DNA of 64,000 bases. Origin: Enchytraeus crypticus (lineage: Eukaryota; Annelida; Clitellata; Enchytraeida; Enchytraeidae). Both the position numbers and the translations under genes were made by a program. The stretch lies in assembly GCA_905160935.1 (NCBI GenBank), contig CAJHZI010000458.1:686001-750000 (forward strand), in the 5' to 3' direction. Of the stretch, positions 35,997-47,211 are shown one piece after another (within the stretch, counting starts at the first letter, position 1; every line of letters starts with the position of its first letter). A model generated the notes under the pieces. The model had not been told where the DNA came from and searched no databases. It saw only the letters and a list, made by a program, of their open reading frames with translations.

Positions 35997-37223
35997 CATA
36001 TATATATATTTTATACTGGTATATATGTTTATATACTATAGCATACACTATTTATAGTATATGTTTACATACTAGTTCAACAATTTAGCTATAGCATGAA
36101 TTATAGTAGGATATGGTCACCAGCTAATCAATATACGAGTTTAGTCAAGGCAAAAGAAGTGCATAGATAAATTTCTCAAAGAGTTAGAGACACTCTTTAC
36201 AGCAAAGTCAAGTTTCTAGCATGTCTATCTAATAATCAGGAGGCCTTCAGTTCGAAATCCAGCCAACCGGCTCTCACAATATCCAATATCTCTCGTTTAC
36301 AGAGAGACAGATTTATGCTAAACTTAACTATATTTTATTTGCTTTTGATACATATAACATTAAATTTTTACTAAAATATTCAAAATCTTTCTCTAAAATA
36401 GTTCTTTAGAGAAAGAGAAAGTTAGATAAAACAAGTTCATAATTTTGGCCCTCTTGATCTGGATTTTGGACCACCACAGTTTTGATCTGGTTTTGATCTG
36501 GCTGGAGCCAGTGGGTTCAAATCCTGGGCTCGCCCGTTACTGACATCGCTTTCGAGTGAGGAAACGGACGTTAACCTTAGCTTTACCAGCTTTTTATCTC
36601 GCTTTCTCTTGTTAGTCTTTGTACACTCAGTCATCATATTGGCAGAAGCCAAAACATCACACGTTTGTACAGAGTCTGCAAGAGACGTCTCTCACATTGC
36701 CTTATGGCGAGGAACTGGACGTTAAATTCTTATTGATCGATTGACAGATAGACAGATAATAAAATATTGGACAAGAAAAGCAGTAAAAGTGACGAAAGAG
36801 TCAAATGATTGAAGCCAAACGTGTGAAACAGAGAGATAAGATATATAGTAGGACGAGCATACAGAGTGTCACATAGAACTATGATGTTATGAATAGATGC
36901 ATTAATGTGAGACACTAGGTAATCTAGTTACCCGTGTTGGGTTCGGGTTCTAAAGAATAGACCAACCGTGGACTGCACGTGTCGTAAACGGCGTCAAAGT
37001 ATTAAGATCCAAACCAAAGGCAGAAAGGGCATTTGTTAGTGAGCACTTAGGCTCCAGAAATTGCTACAAAATTTTCTAACATGAATGGAAAAGTTTATCC
37101 CAAACCTAGTTAAAATGGGATTCAAGGGAGGATGATGATGATGATGACGATGTTATTACGAACCGATAAAGCAGAGCGCTATTACATGGTGCTATTACAA
37201 AGTAATAAAGCATAGCAGAGAGG

Positions 37224-37261
<38 letters not shown>

Positions 37262-38509
37262 ATGTGCGAGAGAGTGAGTGAGAGAGAGAGAGTGAGAGAG
37301 AGAGAAATCATGACAGAAAAGAGTTACGTAGAGATCTCACAGAATGGATGAGAGGCGCGAGAGCTAATGCTGAATCCGTGCATCGTCCAGTAATGACAAC
37401 ATCCGCTCCTAAGTCGAGAGCTCTATGTATTCCTGCCGCACTGTACAATGTATCAAGTATTTTAAATCGTTCTTTAAAAAAGCTATAAAGCCGATGTTAA
37501 CGTCAGTTTCCTCACTCGAAAGTGACGTCAGTGACGGGCGAGTCCAGGATTTGAATCCACACATACTGATCCGCAGTCGGATATCTTACCGACATCGCCA
37601 CTGCTCCAACCATTTTTATCTAATTACTTTCATTTTAATGTCAGTAGTTTTAGCTTCCCTGTTAAAGGCTATAATGATAAAGTTCAATTTAGCATCGGTT
37701 TAATGTCTCGAAGCATATCAGTGACGGGACAAGCGGGGAGGATTTGAAGTCTGCACTTAGACGACTTTGAATCAGATCTGCCATTGGACGAGGAACTGAG
37801 CGTTACACAGACTGCAACGACTAAGTATAATCTGCTTAGAATAATATCATCGTCATTATTATCATCTTATCCGAATCCCAGTCTAACTAGGGTCGGGATA
37901 CGAATAGACTGTCTCAAATCCTCTCTGTCCTACATCACATTGTCAGTCAATTCCCTATTTGAGATTTTCCATCTGCTTAGAATATAATAATCTATTAAAA
38001 ATTAACTGCTAGACTAAACCCGCGAAGATCCGGTGGAACAAGAACGAGACAGAACAACTGCGAACTGAGAGCTAACTAAAGAACAAGGAAGCAGGCCCTT
38101 ATATAGACTAAAGAAGGAGAGAGAGATACTAAGAGAGGGATAAAGAGATAGAAGTAGAAGAGATACACATTGAAGTAAAGTAAACACACATTATAGTGAA
38201 ATGATCAATTATGTCGATATCTATCACTTTTTAACACCACATGCTTAAACGGTAAGGCAAATTAGTCCATTTTCCGAATAGCCAGTCCAGTGAATGTCCG
38301 AGATTTTAATCTCAGATCAGCGCGGCCGGGATTCGAACCCACGAGGGTTCAATTCACCTCACGATATGTCATTTAAAATTTCATGACGTTACCCCTACGC
38401 TATTGAGACATTCTAATAGAAGAAAAGAAACAGATACACGAGCTACAAGAAACTATTAATCAATAACAAGGAAGCAAGATAGCACAAAGGTCAACATTCA
38501 AACATGGAT

Positions 38510-38550
<41 letters not shown>

Positions 38551-41500
38551 GATTAATGTCATAACAACCTAATCATCTAATTATAGGACAGAAAGTAAGG
38601 CCTAGTGAAATAGGTATCGTGAGAACGATACGATTCCACTACTCCATTTGCAACTGTCAGACTAATGATTTTTTGATTTTTTAAAAATTTTTTTTGTTCC
38701 TTTCGTTACACACATGACATACCGCATGTGCTACATGGTTTCCTTTCTTGGTTTCTGTTTTTGTAGTTTTCAGTATTTCCTCCATTCCTTTCCATGGTTA
38801 TTAGTAATCGTTGCCTTTTGTTGTCGCATCAATTGCAGCCGGCGCGGATTTAAGAATAACCTTTCAACACCCTCGGGATGATAATGTGATTTTAACATCA
38901 AGTTCAGAAGCCCAAACAGCTTCCATTCAAGACGGGAGCTTCAAGCTGCCTACCGACCCTAATTAAACTGGGATTTAAGGGAAGATGATGATGACGATGA
39001 AAGATGAACTAAATTTTAAAATCTATTAGTAAATTTTCATTTCTTTATACGTAAATTCAGAAATTTATTTCCGAGTTTCGAATTTTCTGTGTATCTTCTG
39101 AGAAGCTGATATGTTTTGGTACAGATTGCTTCTGCTAGTAGTTCTCCTCCTCATGGTATCTACATTGATTTATTAATTCATCATCGTCGTCATCAGATGA
39201 GGAGTAACTAACATCAAACAATCAAGACTTCTCATGAAACACACTAATGTTCAATAATTGGACTTCTTGTCGTTCATTGTCCAAAGTGAGGACACGAATG
39301 TGAGTACGAACGTTCATTTCCCTGCTTCCATATCACTCTCTTGTCCGTACTGATCTTCCTCAAATTTGACCATGATCGAACTTGAAATTTGTCATCAACT
39401 GCAGAATTTTCTGGCATGGATGAGGAAAAAGAAATGACGAAAGGCTTGAGCTTCAAGTAATTGAATGCATAAGGTCGATGACGCAGACACCTCTGCTACT
39501 TAGAGCTAACAATGAATTCTCAGATTTTATTGGATATAGTTATCAACACTGCATGGATATTTTGGATGGATACACTATGGATACAAATGAACGTCTTATT
39601 TTTTCCGACTCTTTATGCCATGACATAGCACATTGATGTAAACAGCCATGCTGATAACATTTACCATGACTAAAATATTTACAATAGGTACGCAGTCACG
39701 CTACTGAAATATATAACCTGATACTATTATTTACCCTAGATATGCAGTCATGCTGGTAACAGTTGATGGTAGGGGTTGCCCTGAAAACATTTCTCTCACA
39801 TTTCTTCTTTCCAACTCAGACTTCTGCAAAACGTTTAAATTAAATTACCATAAATATAGCAATACGTACTGAATTCATACAGGGAATGCATTAGATGGTT
39901 CTGGTGGCCCCTTAAAGCAATGCATGGGCCCTATGAATACCAATGGAGTTGACTTTATAAATGGCATGGGCAGGCTAATCTAAGAGTTAACAGATGATGA
40001 GTGAGATATCTATTTTCAACGGCAGAGGCTTTCAATAGCTTTTGAAAGAATCAATGCTGACAGCTTCAGTAGTTCAACTGGATGAACAAGTGTCATGTGA
40101 TCATCCTGGGGCTGATTCCAGCCAAAGATTTCTCTATGATGTTCCTCCACAAAACTCAATTTTCGTCATTTCCTCGATATTCATTCTTTTTCTTCCTTCT
40201 GTTCTTCCGTAAATGCTAACTCCAGCAGCCTGAACAAGAGTAGGTACACGTTATGATAATATTCACATCATTGGAATTTTCTGGATACCATACAGTTTGA
40301 CAGGAATACGAATTCGCAGGACTTGCAAAAATGGTGTTCCATCGAATTATTTCACACAGACCTTACAGGAATTAAGATCAGTACTCTGTTCAGCTATCAA
40401 TTTCAGATCCTGAGGTGAATTGAAACCTCGCGGTTTCGAATCCCAGCCGCGATGATCTGAGAGTAAAATCTCAGATATACACTGGACTGGTTACATGGAA
40501 AATGGTCTAAATTGACTAATGGTATAAACATAAGGTATTATAAAAAGTGATAGATATCAACATAGTTGATCATTTCACTATAATGCATGTTAACTTTTTT
40601 TATCAATGAAAGTATCACCTGTGAATAATTAGTAATATTTCCGAGTAATTAAGATTCTTACACAGCAGAATATTTATAAACCCCTATATGGTCATATTCA
40701 GATCATTGGAATGATTTGAATATCAAGGTCATAACGTTTGATATGAATACGAATTTAAGAGAGTAATTAAGATTTTTCCACAGCAGAACAATAAACAGCA
40801 GTACCACCCGACTAAAAGAATTAAAAACACAGTAATACTGACACCTTTAAGGAATTGTACTAGAGATGGGAATCGAACCGAACCCGAACCGAACCCTAAA
40901 ATCTGGAATTTTGATCGAACCGAACCGGAACCCAGACTCTGGCCGAACCCGAACCGAACCCGAACCCAGACTCTGGCCGAATCCGAACCGAACCCGAACT
41001 TTGTCCAGACCGAACCGAACCGATCTCTTGAAGTTCCTTTCTCCTTCGCCAGCTCCAGGAGAAAAGAACAATTTTCTTTTCAGCTATTTTTCAAAGTCTG
41101 CATTAAGATATTATGGAGAATGTTTGACATTATATAAGGATAGTAAGAACAATACACATATATATTAGTTTTTGTATTTACATGTCTTACAGTATCTAAC
41201 AGCATATATTCAGGTAAGGCTGGTTCCGACACAAATTTTAAAATTAATAGTAGAGAGCGATACAAAGGAATGGTAGCGTTACAAAGGAGTGGTAGCTGGA
41301 AGCGAGACTGGTCTACAGAAGATAATGGCTAGTGTGAATGATACGGGATTGAAATATGGAATCTTCATTCCATATTTCAATCCAGTAATTAACATCAAAA
41401 AGACAAAAGTGATGAGAGTATCCCATAATAATCTGAAAATTCTTGACTCAATCTAGGTGGATCTGTTCTTATTAAATTCAAATTATGAAATTTTTTAAAT

Positions 41501-44500
41501 TTTAGTGTGCCATCTTAATATTTTTGCAGCCAGATTTACAAATAATTATATATAACATTAGATATGTGTTACGGATATCTGGAGTAAATAATTTTGCGCC
41601 ATAGCAATGCATTAATTTTCATAACTATTTTTGTAACTTCATAATTGACCTGAGAGTTTCAAATTTTAAATCCTAAGGTAAATTATGAAGTTTATTACTG
41701 GTTCAGTTGATAAAAAACGATACACATTATGGTCATTTTTCTGTGGAAGTATAGGTGTTTATCAAATCGTTCTTATTTGACATTTTTATGTTACTAAATT
41801 ACACTTAGTCTCTGAAATATTGGATCAAATTTTAGCCAAGACATTTCCACGTAATTATAAACCTTTCTAATATATAGGCCTAGTGACAAAATCTTTTTGT
41901 AATTGATTAAGCATTCTATTTGCTTTTTATAATCAAGGAGAATATTTCAGATAGGCCTACAGTAATAAAGTTTAATATCTATTTTATGAACATTTGTTGG
42001 TCAACTTACAATATATTAAGAAATGTACAGGAATAAATACCACTTCTGTCCCTTTTTCATTGTCATATTTTTACTCAGGTGAAAAATGAGGCAACTATTA
42101 TGACTTCACGTATTTTTAAGTGTATTTACCATAAACCATTTTAAACAAGTTTATCATAACCATGATTATTATAAGTAATGTTAAACATTTGCAACAGTAT
42201 CCAAACCAAACCATTTCGAACTCGAATTGAACTCTTGTGAGGTGGAAAGCAAGCCGAACCGAACCCGAACCTTCAAATTGTCAATTGCTAACCGAACCCG
42301 AACCGAACCAAACTTTCATTTTCAACAAACCGAACCGAACTCTCAAATTGCCAACTGCTAACCGAACCCTAACCAAACCGAACTTTCGTTTTCAATGAAC
42401 CGAACCGAACCAAACTCTGGAAATTCAAAAAATTCCCATCTCTTAATTGTACCGTAGACTCCTATAATACTAACGAGAACTTGTATATAATAGGAGTCTC
42501 TGATTTGTAAGTTTCATTTATTCATTCCAGCGCACTAAGGAACAGAACCATCTGACTTACCGACATCGCCATTGGCTCCATCGGCTAAAACTGACCCTAA
42601 TTAAACTGAGATTTAAGGGAAGATGACAAAAATTATAACTCAACTAACCATTGCTAACAAATCGTCCCCAGTTACAGTTGCTATTTTTAGTTCAACTCCG
42701 GCTTTTCCCGCAGCCTCTTTCAAAGCCTCAGCGCATGACTGTGGGTTTATCCCACCAGCGTTACTTATCACTCTTATACCTGCAAATAATCAACAAAATC
42801 GTCAAAATAGCAATTATCATTAGGCACTCTATACATGGCAATCGATTGCAAGTGTTTCTTGCATGCATCGGTGCGCAGAATTGCATACTACTACTACACT
42901 CACTCACAAAGTAAACTTCACATTTTAAACATTTTAGGGCACATGTTTCCAGTCTTCGGACCTTTGTGTCCTTTTCATTTCATGTGAATTTCTGTATTTT
43001 GCGAGACTTTTCCAGCTCCATTGTGTGAAATAATAGAATTATTTAAATATAATAAAAAAAATAAAACAGCATACTATCTTTTTCACGATATAAAGAATAG
43101 CACCAGAGTTGGCACAGTTGATCCGATGACCTCCAGCCCATCAGGCAAGCAAGCTACCAGCTTGGCCGTCCAACCACACAATCATCATCATCTTCTTCCC
43201 ATTAATCCCAGTTTAACTAGGGTCGGGATACGAATGGACTTTCTCCACTCCTCTTTGTCTCATACTATATCAAAATCTCTTTTATTCGTTTTAGAAAATT
43301 TCGTAGCAAATTGCTGGAGCCTAGGTGTGCTCACCAACCGATGCCTTTTCCGACGTTATCCTAGTGCTTTAGTCGCCTTCTAAGACACGTGCAGTCACCG
43401 GTTGGTCAATTCTTCAAACAACCCGGACACAACACGGGGAAGTCCATCACAGTCCATCCAAGCACATGATGCTGTAGATATTAAAGACTTGCATACAGAG
43501 CTATACTACTTCCTACATATGTTAATAATGTCCTACTAAGATAAATCTAGATAGAACATCAGCAAGGAGCCTGACTATCAGTCAATGACTCGTTTGATGA
43601 TCAAAATAACTTAACTTCAAGCCTCTCCGACAGTATCCTTATGCTGAAGAATAAGAATGGCAGAGAAATGGGGCAATGGTTGAGTGTTCGCCTAGGATGC
43701 AAGTGGCCTTGGTTTAAAGCCCAGGTCGGTCAAAGCGCAACCTACTTCACGTAAGCATAGGTTCAACGTACATAACTGTCTTTGGCTGGAGCCAGTGGCG
43801 AAGTCGGTAAGATACTCGACAGCGGATCAGTAGATGCGGGGTACAAATCCTGGGCTCGCCCGTCACTGACATCGCTTTCGAGTGAGGAAACTAACGTTAA
43901 CCTTAGCTTTTAGCTCTACTAGCTTTTAGCTCTACTAGCTTCATAACTCAGAACATGCTCAGTAGAAATATTTCACTTGAAGAACATGAATAACGTCGGC
44001 AGAATAGAATCTTCCAGTCGGCCGAATTTCACAACTAGTTTAAAGAATCTCAGACACACTAGTTTCAGTAGCAACTGGTAACACAGTCGACAGTCAAGTA
44101 AACGATAGTTGAACTAGTGCGACATACACTAAGAAGAAGAAAAACAAGAAATTAAACTTAGTGTTATTGTCCTTTTTGTTCAATCCCCTTGTAATGAGAG
44201 GCTACTAGTATGATAAACTAATGGTATGATAAATTAATATTGTGAGAAATTAACTAATGTGAGAAATAAATAATAATAGAAATTAATCATGTGAGAAACT
44301 TACAACATTCACAAATTAAAACATGAGAGACTCGTGTTGATAAAGTGAGAAAAAAGAAATAGGACGGGATTTTATAATCTTCAGCATCTATTGGCGGCCC
44401 TGCTAGAAGTATCAGTCAACTTTATCAAAACAAAAACAATAGAAATACACAACACATAAGTCTTAGTGCGTAAAACTGCTGGCTATAAACAGTACAGCAA

Positions 44501-47178
44501 ATACAGAAATACAAGATGTAAGTGCAAGAAAAAATTATTTAAAATATAAGCACACACAGTAAATAAATGAAAGCAGAGTTCAATACTGAGCAAAATTCAA
44601 TGAAGCATACACTTGAGCAATTATACAATTTAAAAAAACTGGCAAAGCTAATGTTAGCGTCAGTTTTCTCACTCGAAAGCGATGTCAGTGACGGGCGAGC
44701 CCAGGATTTGAGCCCCGCACATACTAATCCGCGGTCGAATATCTTATCGACATCGCCATGGCTCCAGCCACAATTAGATTTAAAGGAATTTGATAAATCA
44801 AACCTTTCTTCTTTATAGTCTTCAAATGAGGTCCAACAGCAGCTTGAACGAAGTCTGGCGCATAGCCAAGACTCTGCATTATAATAAAACACATCCTGTG
44901 TGAATAAATAGAAGTATAAGATGCATTACTTGTGTACTGTTTCTTTGATCAGAGAATCAACTATCAATGTCATTTTTAATCAATTTACAGTAGATTATAT
45001 ATGTATCTACTTCTTTATTCGCCAACATTTGACGAGAAGTAAAATAACTGAAAAAAATCATACAAACATAAAAAGTAAGATAAAAAAAGACATCACAGTA
45101 AAACGAAATAAACCACTACCAATTACACAGTAATTACACGAATTGTATTTGAATTCAATTAAATTTAATAGTATTAATATTACTAATATTATATTAAGGT
45201 TATTAAGTTTATTAATTTCATATCTGTTAGTAGGACTGCAAGGTGGCTAAATAGATGGGATAATTTGTCTCTTCATTAGTGTCCTAGTGTGTGTGTGCCT
45301 AGTGTGTGTGTATGCTTAGTGTGTGTGTGTGCCTAGTGTGTGTGTGTGTGTGCCTAGTGTGTGTGTGTATGCCTAGTGTGTGTGTGTGTGTGTGTGTGCC
45401 TAGTGTGTGTATGCCTAGTGTGTGTGTGTGTATACCTAGTGTGTGTGTGTGTGCCTAGTGTGTGTGTGTGCCTAGTGTGTGTGTGTGCCTAGTGTGTGTG
45501 TGCCTAGTGTGTGTGTGTATGAATAGTGTGTGCGTGTATGAATAGTGTGTGCGTGTATGAATAGTGTGTGTGTGTATGAATAGTGTGTGTGTGTGTGCGT
45601 GCGTGTGTGTGTTTGTGTGTGTCTGTACGTATTCTGTACTACTGAAACTGAAATAAACATTTTATTTCTCTCTTTCTCTCTCTCTCTCTCTATCTCTCCC
45701 TCCATCTCTATCAGGATATTTCTTATTCCTTTACACTTTCACAAATTTAAGTAAAATACAATATAATATTAGGCTACACACACACATGTATGCACAGACA
45801 TAATAAAATCATTCATTAATTAAACCGTCAATTCTCAAGCTAAAAAACAATACCGATCCCTATGACAATACTAACCTATTTACAGGTGAATACCTAAATA
45901 AAGGATTAATTAAAAATTTAAATATCCAACTGTAGCCTAAGACTTTTACTAAAGACTGATTATTATGATTAAAATTGATTTCTAGGTTTTAGTTTACAGG
46001 ACTAAGTTTAACACATACTCCAACTAAATAATCACCTGTGAGGATAAGAATAATAACTTAATAAGTACCACTCGTAATGTAATAAGTGCTAGATGTTGTC
46101 ACAGACGACATTAACATTCTAATTGTTGTTGCTGATGTCATCTTTATTGCAAACATTAGGTAGTTTATTCAACTTTCAAATACTTTCTCTAAGATCAGTT
46201 CTAATCTTTAGTGATGATGCACTTTAAAATCACTTGCAATATGCTAGCAATATTCAGCAACTTATGGTAAATGCTATTTGTACATTAATGCTATTTGTAC
46301 ATCACTTGCTATTTGTTTACTATCTCATGTGCTAAATTATAATGTAATTTTTATTTAGTCTACTGTTACTGAACACTTTCTGTAAAGCAGTTTAGAAGCC
46401 TGATTATGGTGAAGGCTCTTTTATATAAGTTTTCATTGTTAACAATAATAATATAATATCGCTTGATTCTGAAATATTAGTTTCCTCACTTGAAAGCGAT
46501 GTCAGTGATTGACGAACCCAGGATTTGAACCCCGCACATACTGATGCACGGTCGAATATCTTACCGATGACTGGTCAGCTCGATAGGCTACCTTTGGGCC
46601 CTCTATGATGGCCATAGTAATCAAATTTTAGTTGCTGTTTGATACTACATCTTGATATCCCTGTTCTGACTACTAAGTTTGATTCACACTGTTTGTTAGA
46701 ACTCGTTATGATTAGTCGGCATTTATGTAAGTAATTTTTTATTTATCTCCTTATTTTGATATTTCGATAGATATTTTTGATGACTTTCAAAAAACATATA
46801 TAGTATATACTACTACTATACGCACTTAACAATTAACTGTTTTTTCATAAAAGCATTCATGCTCAGCCTCTCAACAGATTGAATATTTATAAATCTTTTT
46901 TTTTTCTAAGTTCACCATAGTTCACATTTAGTTGGTGTTTTTTCCTGTTGCATTTTTTGTTTGTATGTTGTGTATGTGAAATGGCATTCGGTTGGTGAGC
47001 GCCTAGGCTCCAGAAATTGCTACAAAAATTTAAACAAATGGAAAAGTCTCAAATAGGGGATTGGCTGGTAGTGTGGTGCAAGACAGAGAGGATTTGAGAC
47101 AGTCTATTTGTATCCTGACCCTGGTTAGACTGGGATTCAAGGGAGGATGATCACGATGATGATGATGATGATGTTTTC

Positions 47179-47211
<33 letters not shown>

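Noticed and set aside
40866-41030. Telomere-like CGAACC/CCGAAC repeats
   Set aside because: They are irregular, occur at both ends of a transposon and lie in the middle of a gene, so they are subterminal transposon repeats.
45472-45705. 77-codon HTHT-rich ORF
   Set aside because: Translation of the (GT)n minisatellite.
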